A stretch of DNA of 64,000 nt from Adiantum capillus-veneris (Eukaryota; Streptophyta; Polypodiopsida; Polypodiales; Pteridaceae), in assembly GCA_014529385.2 (NCBI GenBank), contig CM043942.1:106692141-106756140 (forward strand). The letters are read 5' to 3'. Shown here piece by piece: positions 1-10,571 of the stretch (the stretch's first letter is position 1; every line of letters starts with the position of its first letter). The translations under genes and the position numbers were made by a program. The notes below the pieces were generated by a model. The model worked only from the letters and a program-made list of their open reading frames with translations, was not told the origin of the DNA and searched no databases.

Positions 1-2878
1 GTACCAATGGCCTTTTTGCCAGGAGGCAAATCACATAAAGTCCATGTGTCATTTTCTATAAGTGCATCATATTCTGATTGCATGGCAGCCATCCAATTTT
101 CTGAATTTTGTGCTTCATCAAAAGACAGAGGCTCCTCAACATCATGTAAGCTAGACACAGCCAAAGCATAACAATCTGATGCATAAGATGCATGGCGAGA
201 GCCTGAACGAGTACGACTAGACAAAGGTGCATCCAATTTACTGTCACGCAAAGTGTGCACCAGCCATTTTGGCATACCTCTAGCCTGCTCATTTTCAGCC
301 CTTTCCTCATCAAGTACATCATGTACATCTGCATCAGTAATAGGCTGATCTAAAACATTTTCAGAAACCCCCATAGGCTGTACATTTGCCTCATTGGAAC
401 TTACATTCGTATTTCCACCACTGAAAAGAGGCAACAAAGTGTCATAAATGTCCTGTGAGCTTACATTACTGTCTCTAGTACATGACAGCAAGGGCTGAAC
501 AGAATCTTCCACAAACACTACATCCCGAGAAACCAGAATACGTTTTGTTTGCGGATGATACAACCTGTAACCTTTGCTTTCAGCACTATAACCAACAAAA
601 ATACATTTGACAGCCTTATCATCCAATTTTCTGCGCTGCACTTGTGGCACCAAAGCATATGCCAACAGCCAAAAACACGCATGTGCTCAATAGAAGGTTT
701 TCTATCATGCCATGCTTCATATGGAGTAATAGACTGCAAAGCTTTCGTAGGACACCTGTTAAGTACATAAGTGGCACACATGATGGCCTCAAGCCAAAAA
801 GAATGCGGCAAAGCTTGACTTTTGACCATACATCGTGCCATTTCCGTCAGTGACCTGTTTTCCTCTCAGCAACACCATTTTGCTGAGGTGTATAAGGCAC
901 TGTACATTGGTGTTTTATCCCACGACTAGCCAGAAATGCATTAAATTCATGAGACATATACTCCCCCCCTCGATCGGAACGGAGGGTGCCCATAGTACAT
1001 TTCGAGACATTTTCAGCCATAGCCAGAAATTGTTTGAAGCACATAAAAACTTCGGACTTCGCTTTAAGCGGAAATACCCATGCATGCCTGGAGTAATCAT
1101 CAATGAAAGTCACGAAGTACAGGTAATTGCCCAAGGACGGAGTTTGCATGGGCCCACAAACATCACTATGCACAAGCTGCAACCTGCATGTGGCCCTAAC
1201 TGAACCATCCTTTGGAAATTTAGAACGCTGCATTCTTACCCAAAATACAGCCTTCACAAACATGTTTGACAGGTGCTTCAAGAGGCGGCAAAGAAGCAAC
1301 CATATCAGATTTCTGCAAACGCAGCAAACTGGCAAAATTCAGATGACCAAAACGTGCATGCCAAAGTTTTGCATCTGAAATAGCCCTTGAATCTGCAACA
1401 GCATTTGCAAAATTTTGTCCACACTTGTCATACAAAGTGAGCTTATACAGCCCACGGCACAAAAGGCCAGATGCAACAATTTCATCACCAAAACTGAGAT
1501 CATGAACTGTACATCTGTCATCCACAAATTTGACTACAAGTCCAAGTCTAGCAAGTGCGGATACACAAGAGATTCTTCTTGATCCCAGGTACATAAAGTG
1601 CATCAACAAGTGTGAAGGAACTGCCATTAGCAGCAGTAAGCACAATCTTTCCAACTCCCTGAACTGGATAAGAGGCGTTGTTGGCACAAGTGACTGAATT
1701 CCCATGAGGGACAGACTCGAGAGAGGTAAACAATTCACGATGTGAGGTAATGTGCTTTGTAGCACCACTGTCGAAATACCACACATGTGAATCTGCAGCA
1801 ACTGACAAGCATGCATCATGGACAGCAGGATTGTAAGTGCACTCTGCGCTAAAAGCCCATTCTGCATCAACATCAGCATCACAGTCTCCTTTCACAGAAG
1901 ACTCAACAATGGCTGCATTTGTAGTGGAACCAGCATTTGCAGTGGAACCACCCTCTTTCTTCTTAGCCTCTTTGGCCTTCAACTTAGGACACGACTTGAT
2001 CAAGTGATCATTGGCTTTACAATAATGGCAACGCATCTTCTTTTTGCCCTTATCACCAGAATTGCCAGACGAAGTGCTGCCAGCAGAAGCATTAGGAACA
2101 GAATTTTTCCACTCGCACCAAAACCATAAGAAGTGGCTGCATTGTTGTTACCACCCTTTCTTTGAGAAGCAATAAAAGCCTGTTCAATTGCACGCTGTCT
2201 AGTCCTGTTTTTTCTGGAAAGTGACTCTTGCAACAGCAATGTGCATAATGCATCAAACTTGACAACTTCAGGATTTCCTTGGGTCATAAGTCTCCAAGTA
2301 CTAGCAAAAGTCTGGTAGGAATCTCGTAAGGCATCAAGAACAGTCTGCACAAGGAAACTATCTGAAATGACTTCACCTGTAGAAATAAGCTGCTCATTGA
2401 TATCCTTGACACTAGCAAGGAAAGTGTCCATATCATCTTCCTCGTGCATAATCTTCGACTCCAGCTCTTTACGCAGCAAAGCAATTTTAGCCTCATTGCG
2501 GCTTGTATAAAGACCTGCTAAAATATCCCAAGCCTGTTTTGCAGATTTTGCTGAACGAATGTGAGGAACAATGGTGCGTTTCACAGACAACGCAATCAAT
2601 GCATGAGTCTGCGCATCCTTAACATCCCAATGAGCTTGTTCTACCGTAGGCAAAACAACTCTAACAGCTGCAATCCTTGCAGCAAGACTTGCAACATCCT
2701 CAACATCGCCTACATCCTCAAAACTAGGACGTACATCAATGCCCTGCACAATGTTCCAGACACCCTTTGACACAAGAACATGTTGCATCATATAAGCCCA
2801 CATAAGATAGTTGTCCCCATCCAACCTGTCCTCAGCAGCAAATATCTTGAACACATCTGTGTTGTTGTTGTCAGCCAT
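1..2878 (-). pseudogene. copia gag-pol polyprotein, broken and partial
   Basis: The start is ATG at 2878-2876, opening with MADNNNTD as in the other two copies. Gag runs to about 2110, where a small deletion shifts the frame. A zinc knuckle (CHYCKANDHLIKSC, CX2CX4HX4C) and the protease signature DSGATKHIT follow in another frame at 2036-1548. The GAG-pre-integrase motif LWHARFGHLNF lies in a third frame at 1882-1220. The integrase core with FIDDYS, DRGGEY and PQQNGVAER lies at 1335-847. Another break after AERK and a further one near 655 precede the linker, and the window edge falls at GKKAIGT, just ahead of RT. The polyprotein would normally make the virus-like particle proteins and the copying and integration enzymes. 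At least four frame breaks make this a pseudogene. Confidence 0.9.
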
Positions 2879-3226
2879 GGTAAATGCTGCACCTGATGTG
2901 AAAATTGCCCGAAAATAGGAGAAACGGAGCGAGAGCAACCTGTGCTATATAGCACAAACCGTAGAAGACTATAAGGCACCTGTTATGCAGAAAACGGCAC
3001 TGACAGAAATTCTGCACAAAATGACGAAATAGCCTGTGCAGTACTGCCTATAGTGGAAACGGAGGCCGAAATGAGCCCAAATCGAAAATCTGAGCAGACC
3101 TAGCTCTTTGAGCTATCCCAAAAATTTTGTCGACCTGCGAATGCTCACCAAAGCTCACTGAAATCGGAGAAAGTGAGCAGGCGTGTGGTGGAGCAGCTGG
3201 CGACTAAGCCCGGGAGGACGTGACCT

Positions 3227-3238
3227 GCTCTGATACCA
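3227..3238 (-). other. copia primer-binding site (initiator tRNA-Met)
   Basis: On the minus strand the sequence is TGGTATCAGAGC, the standard plant copia match to the 3' end of initiator methionine tRNA. It lies two bases (AT) after the end of the LTR, as in the copy at 60204. Confidence 0.9.
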
Positions 3239-3240
3239 AT

Positions 3241-3467
3241 TGTTGGAATTAAGGTTGCAGAGAAACACACACAGCTTGGAGAAAACGAAGGAAGCTCAAG
3301 GCACACAATAGAGAGTGTGTTACTTAGTGTGCAATGGAAAGATAGATAGCCCTAGAGTGATGGGCGTATATACAATGCACGGGGGAAAAAACCTCCTAAA
3401 GAGGGAAAAAATGCCCCGACGGTCCTAGTATGTTCACACACATCACTACCACATGTATATGGTAACA
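3241..3467 (-). repeat. copia 5' LTR, copy 1 (227 bp)
   Basis: The repeat has TG/CA ends (TGTTGGAATT and ATGGTAACA in plus reading). It is collinear over its whole 227 bp with the LTRs at 17525-17751, 22484-22709 and 59975-60201. A TATA-like GTATATAC near 3366-3373 (GTATATAC on both strands, palindromic) could be the element promoter. Confidence 0.9.
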
Positions 3468-4178
3468 GATGCACTCAAGTGTCCAAGGGCAAGAGCCCTA
3501 GCAACATGAACACCACGTGAGCACAAGGTGTCCCTCTAGAGTGTGACCCAATGGGGCATTTGAACCCACAAGCCGTAGGTTGAGAGGCCAAAACCTTACA
3601 GTTAGACCAACTCTTTGGGGACAACAATATTCATGTTAACCTCCAATATTTGAAAATAATTAATTGGCAAAGGCGATATGAGGTATACGATGTGTATGCT
3701 CAAAGCCTTGATATCAATAAGATTAGTCAAAGAGTAGGTTTGGTAACATATTCTAAGGCTAGAGCCGACGAGGGGAAAAGAGCCTCCAACAGGCTTGCTA
3801 TCAATGGGGGTAGGAAGCAAGTTTCTCCCTCGCCAGAGTATAAAATATTTTCATGCCATGTCATTTATTGCATGTCCCCGTGTTAGTCACGCCACCCGGA
3901 GGTGAAGTTAAGGAATCAAAGGAGAATCATTCCCACACAATGATGCACTTGAGGACAAGGGTCGTACCCTTTTCATTCCAATAGAAAATGGATATGCCTT
4001 GGTAGTCCAAGATTCTCAACCGGTAGGAAAAGGCCCACATCCGATAGAATTGCCATGCCCAAGGCGAGCAAGGCAGAAAAAGGCCCCCATCCAAGAGATG
4101 TCCGAAAGGACTACCATGCCAATGCCGAAGCTTTAAGGTGGGCGTCAACTCAAAGTAGGTTTTGATACAACATTGTTA
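3468..4178. other. non-coding, no gene recognised
   Basis: Apart from the tRNA-like stretch at 3555-3609, no conserved coding motif, long repeat or RNA gene was seen. The open frames here are short and have no recognisable domain. Confidence 0.5.
3555..3609 (-). repeat. tRNA-like sequence (possible SINE head or tRNA relic)
   Basis: On the minus strand TGGTCTAACTG (3609-3599) fits the RNA polymerase III A box TRGYNNANNNG. GGTTCAAATGCC (3566-3555) is one base off the B box consensus GGTTCRANNCC. Their spacing of about 33 bp is tRNA-like. A clean acceptor stem or T-stem could not be drawn, so this is not a functional tRNA gene. Confidence 0.35.
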
Positions 4179-4181
4179 TTA

Positions 4182-4398
4182 GGGTGGATTCGCACGAGCG
4201 GTGTTCTACCCCTACCGTGCATCAACAAAAATGTTTAGGAGTTGTTAACACAGTGGACTCTCTTCTGGTTGCCTTGCGGAGGGCGGGGGTAGAACACGGG
4301 GTTTTGCAACTCTGTCGAAATCAACAGAGTTGAGAAGGGTGGTTTCGTTTGGTGACATATGCAGGCTGGGGTTCAATCCTAGCCGTGCAAACACGCCC
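4182..4398. mobile_element. Tourist-like (PIF/Harbinger) MITE, 217 bp
   Basis: The ends form imperfect terminal inverted repeats: GGGTGGATTCGCACG on the left and GGGCGTGTTTGCACG as the reverse complement of the right end. Each end is flanked by TTA (4179-4181 and 4399-4401), the target duplication known for PIF/Harbinger elements. Inside, GTGTTCTACCCC near 4199 pairs with GGGGTAGAACAC near 4285, and CAACTCTGT (4307-4315) pairs exactly with ACAGAGTTG (4324-4332). There is no coding capacity, so it would depend on a transposase elsewhere. Confidence 0.65.
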
Positions 4399-4973
4399 TT
4401 AACTTGGATTCACATCGCATGGCCGTAGAGGTGACTTTTTCTTGCGAGCCAATCAGAACCTCTCTCTCTCTCGCTGTCCTGTTCACATAAGGCAGCGGAA
4501 ACTGTTGATCGGGCAGCCACATCAAGGAAGAGATTCCCTTTTTCTCTTCCGCCTTGCCATGTTTTGCTTTCGATCCCCCCCTCCCCCCTTCCCCTCGTGA
4601 GCACTTCCACCTTGACGCTTTTCTTCTCCAACCAATGGAGCATTACCATGCAAGCAAAGGGACCCCCTATGGCTATCACCTTGTGTGAACACTAGGGCGG
4701 CGAAAGAGCTCAGCACCCTGTGTTCTGCTTGGACGTGCTTTTCTTCCACCTCTGGAGTCTGAAGCCAGCCTTACATTGTATTTGTAGACTTAACATGAGG
4801 AGCACGATCCACCACTAATCCTTGATGGCAACAGACATGGGGTGTTTACTAATATCCACGTGGTTACCGTCTCCCTTGTTTTGAATGCGGTTGTAAGAAA
4901 GTGCTTGTTTGTCACTACTCCCATGTAGAGATTACACAAGTGCAAAGTCTTTATATCTACTAGATTAGGTGCG

Positions 4974-5010
<37 letters not shown>

Positions 5011-5784
5011 AAATATGAATAGTGGAGGGCCACTAGAGGCGCTCTCTCTCTCCCTCTCCCATTAGAGTGTGTGCGTGCGTATAGTGGTGGCACTGGGAGT
5101 TGAAGTGCAGGAGCGCCCATCATCTCCACTAGAGGAGGTGCTATCATGATGATGAAGGCGGAGCGAGTACAAGGCTGAGTATACAGTTACCATTGTCCCC
5201 CTCATTGTCGACATATCCATCACGCGTGCTCTCCACTCTCTCTCTCTCTCAAACACACAGAGCTATTGCGTACGACGTACACCTCTGAGGCACCTCTCTC
5301 TCTCTCTCTCTCGTCTTTTACTAGGAAAGCTTTACCTGCCCTCTTTCTCTCTTTCTCTTACTGCGCGCGCACAGCTCGGTGCAGCTATGATATCGCCTGG
5401 CAAGTGATGATTGACCCGTCTGTTGTAGTTACTGCCCAGCTCTTGTTGCTGCTGCTGCTTGCTTATGAAATCAAGGACATCAGCTAGTTGGGCACCTAGC
5501 CAACCTCTGCATCAGCAGCCCATCACACGCTGCTGCTGCTGCTGCTGCCTCTGTTACCGATGCCGCAGGCCCTCTATTTCTTAATCACTGCCCCCCGCCC
5601 TCATTCATAAACATAGACAATTCGCCTCCCTGCAACTCACTCTCTCTCTCTCTCTCTCTCTCCAGTCCTGATCTACATGTGCCGTCAACAAATGTTTGCG
5701 CCTCTCTGATATGAATGCTGCAGGAGTGAACTCTTCACACAAATGGCAAGTTTATGTAAGTTATCCCACTTTCAAGAGAGTAGA

Positions 5785-5786
<2 letters not shown>

Positions 5787-5815
<29 letters not shown>

Positions 5816-5865
5816 CACGCGTGCGCTTTCGCTTGTGCGATGCTGTTGCTTAAAATCATGTAATT

Positions 5866-5904
<39 letters not shown>

Positions 5905-5951
5905 CGTGTGCGTGTGCGTGTGCGTGTGCGTGTGCGTGTGCGTGTGCGTGC
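5787..5951. repeat. compound (TG)n / (CGTGTG)n microsatellite
   Basis: There are two TG runs, about 5787-5813 and 5867-5900. The second passes into repeated GCGTGT hexamers to about 5948. A short unique segment containing AATCATGTAATTGAGTG separates them, and a close copy of it (AATCCTGTAATTGAGTG) follows the second run. The whole block therefore looks like a duplicated microsatellite plus flank. Confidence 0.85.
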
Positions 5952-6089
5952 TCTCGTGCAGCTGTTGTTTGAAATCCTGTAATTGAGTGCACTCGCCAGT
6001 CCAACTAGTACTCAAAATACGCCCAATATACAGCCTTCAACACAGCCCAATTGTTATACACTTTATCTAAACTCTCAAATCTGCACAAG

Positions 6090-6093
<4 letters not shown>

Positions 6094-6122
<29 letters not shown>
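6094..6122. repeat. (GA)n microsatellite
   Basis: An uninterrupted GA run lies about 430 bp upstream of the Dof start codon. It may lie in the promoter or 5' UTR. Confidence 0.85.
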
Positions 6123-6127
<5 letters not shown>

Positions 6128-6548
6128 TTGGGAACCGATGTTCGAACGATAACACACAGTAAATTTGCTACAAATAAATACCTAGCCAATGCATGCATAC
6201 ACAAATGTTTTACGTTGATGAATCTGTGATCAACCTGCATGTGCGTGCATGCGCTCAACACAATGTTTGTGGAAAACACTGAGTTGTCATGAACCTCACC
6301 CATACATTGATATGCAGAAATCAAGCAGCTTGTAGGCCGGGCTAAGGTTTCAAGGCTACCGTAAAACGTTAGCAAACATCAACCACTCTGCATCCACCAA
6401 ATGTTCTAGATGGATCATTGATTCATGGTTGCAGCAGCAGCAGAAATACATCTAAGCTACCTTATCAAGTGTAGAGGAGGTTCTTTATCAGCTCAATCCA
6501 CAGGCTACTTCTATGTGAGATTTTCTCAGGCAATTGAAGTAGCACTCT

Positions 6549-7385
6549 ATGGCAGCAGAGGCAAAGAGGGCGGTGAGGCCCCATCCTCAACAGATGGTCA
6601 AGTGCCCACGCTGCAATTCCTCCGAAACCAAATTTTGCTACTACAACAACTACAGCACTACGCAACCTCGCTACTTTTGCAAGAATTGCAAGAGGTATTG
6701 GACAGACGGGGGCACTCTACGTAATGTGCCAGTAGGGGGTGGTCTACGGAAGAACAAGCGATCTAAGACCAAACTTGCGGCTTCGTCGGCTTCACCTCCA
6801 CCGACATTATCGGCACATCAGCAAAAGCCCTCTTCATCAGCACCTGGCAGCATCAATGTTAGTGGAGTAAACCACAGTACTATAGCTAGTCATGTAGGCT
6901 TACCCAATCCAACCCCTGATACTAATCATGGATTGCCTCATACGCCTGGTTATCTTGTCTTTAACCCAAGAAACTATGAGACAGATAATCAGCCTACACC
7001 CATCACAGGCCAGCTGCCTCTATATCAACAAGAGGTTAACTACAATCATCATATTGTTCCTCCTCCACCCTTACATATGCTAGCAGGAGGTCTAAAGCAG
7101 ACACATGAGCCTACTTTAGGTGGAACCCCTTATTTTTCTCCATATCCATGGCACCCAAAAGACCACGAAAGGGCTCTTTCGGAGAGCATGCAACCTGGAG
7201 GATTCCACCATAGCTCTGAAAGCGGTAGCGCCAATTACACCATGAATAACCTCGTTAATGTCAATGACTGGCAGCAGATCTCTGAAAATTTATTCGGAAC
7301 TGGCGGAGAGGGCAACTATGTGTTTATGCAGCCTCCTCCTCAGTCCACTCATTGGGCTGATTTTGATGCAGGGACCAGGTTATAA
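6549..7385 (+). CDS. Dof-domain zinc-finger transcription factor
   Basis: The 278-residue protein carries a complete Dof DNA-binding domain near its N terminus. The zinc ligands are C19, C22, C44 and C47 (CX2CX21CX2C), followed by [17 protein letters not shown] and a basic stretch around residues 67-75 (RKNKRSKTK) that should serve as nuclear signal. Dof proteins bind AAAG-core sites in plant promoters. The rest is low-complexity, rich in S, P, H, N and Q, with WQQ and HWADF short motifs near the C terminus, as is usual for Dof activation regions. The start is fixed by an in-frame TAG at 6540-6542 just upstream. GGGLRKNK has L where most relatives have C. No intron interrupts the frame. The target genes cannot be told from sequence. 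This is the only intact host gene recognised with confidence. Confidence 0.95.
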   Translation: MAAEAKRAVRPHPQQMVKCPRCNSSETKFCYYNNYSTTQPRYFCKNCKRYWTDGGTLRNVPVGGGLRKNKRSKTKLAASSASPPPTLSAHQQKPSSSAPGSINVSGVNHSTIASHVGLPNPTPDTNHGLPHTPGYLVFNPRNYETDNQPTPITGQLPLYQQEVNYNHHIVPPPPLHMLAGGLKQTHEPTLGGTPYFSPYPWHPKDHERALSESMQPGGFHHSSESGSANYTMNNLVNVNDWQQISENLFGTGGEGNYVFMQPPPQSTHWADFDAGTRL

Positions 7386-7815
7386 AAGTTGCAATGAGCC
7401 CACTAATTAATGGTGAGAGAGGATTGATTGAAGATGGAGTTTGAAGTGAATGCAAAACCAGCTGTCAATATTGTCAAACATGCACAGTAGAAAACATGCA
7501 TGATTTAGAGTTCAATTTGCCAAACATTTTGTAGATGATGAGGAATCAATCCTCACCTCCTCTCCCCAAACTCTCACTTTCTGATGTCTAAGATGACCCA
7601 ATTGGTATTTGTGTGCGCACGTGCTTTTAGTGCAGGGTGCCCAGCCTTATTGGTTATCTAAGCCATCGCCAATAAAATACATGGGGAGTAAGCCCTCTCA
7701 AACTCTCGGTGGCTATAAGAATGTCAACTGCACAGGTTTGTCCTCATACATTAAGTTTGTAACAAGCCATTTTAAGAGAGGCTTGCAAGAATAAAGTTTT
7801 AACAAAGGTTAATGA
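7386..7815 (+). promoter_or_regulatory. Dof 3' UTR with polyadenylation signals
   Basis: AATAAA occurs at 7671-7676 and again at 7790-7795. The second is preceded by TTTGTAA at about 7757, a typical plant far-upstream element. Either could end the Dof transcript. The exact cleavage site cannot be read from sequence. Confidence 0.55.
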
Positions 7816-8251
7816 GAGTCCAATTCTGTTCTTGTTCGGTGGCTGTCGGCTTGACTATTGCCCTTTTCAGCTGGGACTAAGGGTTCCAAAATTTCAATTC
7901 ACTCAGTAAATGGAATGGAGCTTCTACTGCCATGTGCTAAATGGCACCAATATAGAGATAATTACCCTCCACATTTACCTCCATCAAGGTCAGGGGTCGG
8001 GGAGGCAGCCCCTCCCAGCCGTCCATCAACTGTACTTTCTGAGCAGGAATACTTCCCCTACACAGTCAGATGCTCGCCACATCAGCGCACCAAAAATATA
8101 AACCTCTAGCCAATCATTGGCTCTGAAAGCAGTGCAGCCAATCGGACAGGCTTGGACAGCCTTGGAGACTGAGTGGAATCTCACCCTAAGAGACTGAGCA
8201 AATGCCAGATGGCGCCTCAAGAATGGCGCCCCTGACCTTGACGGCTGGGAA

Positions 8252-8333
8252 TTAGTGTCCTTTCCTGTAATCAAGGCTCCCGCCCCCGCCGGTTGCCATG
8301 ATTACTGGGAAAGGACATGGGAAAGGACACTAA
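8252..8333. repeat. 82-bp inverted repeat (foldback)
   Basis: TTAGTGTCCTTTCC at 8252-8265 is the exact reverse complement of GGAAAGGACACTAA at 8320-8333. The inner flanks TGTAATCA and TGATTACT continue the pairing imperfectly around a GC-rich loop. It could be a small MITE relic or an RNA hairpin. Confidence 0.7.
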
Positions 8334-8832
8334 GGGTCCTTTCTCTACACCTTCTAGACCCCTAGGATCGGAGAATTGACCTTATTCCTAATAGTACAAA
8401 AGGAGGCCTTGCTAAGAAGAGTCATTGAGTCATTCTTTTGATGAAATTGATGAAATCAATGATGCAGAAATTTCACGGTTAATTACTCATATATATATGA
8501 ATGTGTTACATGTTTCCAATTTTATAAAACTTTTCAGAAAATCTCTTGACACCAAGCATGAAATGCCTGTTTTAAAGGGCATGGAATGCACCTAGCAGGT
8601 GGCCAGCCCTACAACTAGGGGCGCTAAACAAACACACACACACACACACACAGAGAGAGCAACCCAAGAGATGCTCTATTCACGTACACTTTTACTGAAG
8701 ACCTAAATGAGTTGGTCACTTGGGCAGTTCTCAACTCTGGAGCTCGAGAGCGGGTTGATCTAGATTTCGGACCCTCTGCCGACGTGGCAGGGAGTCCCGC
8801 TTACCGGCAACCGGATGCTTTTTAAAGGTAAA

Positions 8833-8859
8833 CCCCCCCCCCCCCCCCCCCCCCCCCCC
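8833..8859. repeat. poly-C run, 27 bp
   Basis: An uninterrupted C homopolymer. Its true length is uncertain because such runs are poorly sequenced. Confidence 0.8.
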
Positions 8860-8901
8860 ATGTTTAAACATTAAAAGCGTTTGAACACAGGCCAGGGAAC
8901 A

Positions 8902-8980
8902 AGCAGACGGATATGCTAGTGGTTTAGGCTTCGCCTATACCTGCAGGCGCCTGTGTTCGAATCTCACAGATGCATCTGCT
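8902..8980 (+). repeat. tRNA-like sequence (pseudo-tRNA or SINE head)
   Basis: The 79 nt can be drawn as a tRNA-like fold. AGCAGA (8902-8907) pairs with TCTGCT (8975-8980) as acceptor. CTGTG (8951-8955) pairs with CACAG (8965-8969) as T-stem. GTTCGAATC (8955-8963) is a perfect B box (GWTCRANNC). The A-box region TATGCTAGTGGTTTAGG resembles the serine/leucine tRNA D arm but lacks one G. The T loop is 9 nt instead of 7, so the gene is probably not functional as a tRNA. No poly-A or other SINE tail was found. Confidence 0.45.
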
Positions 8981-9109
8981 GCAATGCTTAATCATTTTTT
9001 TGATTGAGCATGCGCCCTTTGTGCAAGGGGTGGGGCTTACACAAAGTTCAAGTGCCCGAAGGATGACTTGTTGCACCGGCCCAGCCGGTCAACACACTCA
9101 CCACATGGA

Positions 9110-9142
9110 GGACTCTCAAGGATGCCACATCCTTGAGAGTCC
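9110..9142. repeat. perfect hairpin, 14-bp stem
   Basis: GGACTCTCAAGGAT (9110-9123) is the exact reverse complement of ATCCTTGAGAGTCC (9129-9142), with a 5-nt GCCAC loop. Function unknown. Confidence 0.85.
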
Positions 9143-9883
9143 AATATCTAGTGAGAGCCCTCGAGAGCCACCAGTTGCATTTTTCGGGTGCCAATGATTG
9201 AAGTAGCTATCCTAGTGTTGTCACAAGCAAGGCAAAGGGAAGGATGGAGTTTGTCTAGTAAGCATATCAGGCAGCAAATGACCTTCCCCATGCAGGTAAT
9301 CTCTTGTCGTTTGGCGTTGGAAGAGCAGCACTTTAATTTAAGCCATGTCGGGCATGTACGTCAAGTGCAGTGGTTGTGAAACGTGACAAAAAATCCGAAC
9401 ACATTACCATAAACCCCACTTGCTCGGTTGTTCTACTAAATTTTTGAGTTCTCTCTTATCTTAAGTGAATGTTCCTTGTCCTTAGAGATGGAGACCGAGA
9501 CATTGCTAAGGGGGATGGGATGAACAAGGATTTCTTTCAATCGTATTAAGAGAGAGTTCCTGGCAGTACTCCTCGTGCACTGAGAGATACAGATGGGCAT
9601 GTATATACAGATTTGGTCTTTCCACACATACATCAGGCCTTATTACTCCTATACCGAATTGGGAAGATCAAACATCGCTTTGTCAGTGGCGTCGTATTAT
9701 TCTACTCTCTTCTGCATAAGATCCTTGCATACATGCTTGGTGCATTCTGCCTTTCTTGCCCGACTTGATGCGCATCTCAGAAAACACTGGTGGGCTGAAA
9801 ACACTGGCAGAAAAAGAGATGGTGATCTACTTGAAAACGTGATATTTGCAATAAACACTAGAAGGTTTTAATCTGCAAGGGAG
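9143..9883. other. non-coding, nothing recognised
   Basis: Several short open frames occur on both strands, but none has a recognisable domain or extended coding-like composition. No repeat or RNA gene was seen. Confidence 0.5.
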
Positions 9884-10571
9884 ATTCACCCTTAGAGGAA
9901 GTGCAAGGTGTAGACCCATGATAGTCACCCACAAGATAATATAACCATCAGCTCCATCATGCACAGTATTGACTAAATACCACGACATCCCGACTAACCT
10001 CCTCAGTGCCCAATACTGGGTGTCGAACTGGGTACTAACATATGCTCACAAACACAACACACACCACACGCACACACACATGAGCATACATCAACACAAA
10101 GTTCAGCGTTCTAAGTTTCTGTCATGACACTGAAGATCAAGGGCAGACTCAGCCGTAATGAAGCCTAGCACTAAAAGAAGCATTTAATCAGAAAAATTAG
10201 CACAAAAATGAGTAGTTGATAGGGCTTACGCACCACAAAAGATAGAAACAATTAGCACAATATCAACTAGTCTTAACTCAGACGAAAACTTCACAATGTG
10301 AAGTCTGCGTGTCCGCTATACAACTAAAAATTAGACCTAGATGAATCTAGGATAAGCCCATATTCACACTTAAAGGAAAGTGCAAAGTATAGACCCATGG
10401 TAGTCACCCACAAGACAATATAACCATCAGCTACATCATGCATAGTATTGATTAAATACCACGACATCCCCACAACGTCATCACTGCCCAATAGTGGGTG
10501 TAGAACTAGGTACTAACATATGCTCCCAAACACAACACACACCACACACGCACACACATGAGCATACATCA

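Larger units (their letters stand above)
1..3467 (-). mobile_element. Ty1/copia LTR retrotransposon, copy 1 (left part cut by window edge)
   Basis: Reading on the minus strand, the element starts with an LTR at 3467-3241, then a primer-binding site, then gag, protease and integrase. It leaves the window in the linker just before reverse transcriptase. The order gag-PR-IN-(RT-RH) is that of Ty1/copia. It belongs to the same family as the copies at 17525-22709 and 59975-64000, since LTR, primer site and coding blocks line up throughout. The bases after the LTR at 3468-3472 (gatgc) would be the target duplication, but the other end is outside the window. Copia assignment is confident; activity is excluded by several frameshifts. 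Confidence 0.92.
4402..6424. other. microsatellite-rich region upstream of the Dof gene
   Basis: The stretch holds many short CT tracts (about 4978-5004, 5041-5060, 5227-5250, 5296-5312, 5640-5663), CTG/CAG runs near 5449-5460 and 5531-5549, and a long TG block. CT/GA tracts close to start sites are common in plant promoters and 5' UTRs, so part of this may be the Dof promoter. No unambiguous TATA box can be assigned. The open frames are low-complexity translations of the repeats. Confidence 0.45.
7816..8901. other. non-coding region with inverted repeat, CA and C runs
   Basis: No coding motif was recognised. It holds the inverted repeat at 8252-8333, a CATATATATATG palindrome near 8488, a (CA)n run at about 8630-8651 and the poly-C run at 8833-8859. 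TTGAACACAGGC near 8881 is an inverted partial copy of the B-box stem of the tRNA-like sequence that follows. Confidence 0.5.

Noticed and set aside
4410-4749. Two overlapping glycine/charged minus-strand frames
   Set aside because: No domain and no supporting signals; composition follows the local CT-rich sequence.
5735-6015. Histidine/threonine- and alanine/histidine-rich frames on the minus strand
   Set aside because: Produced by the TG and CGTGTG repeats.
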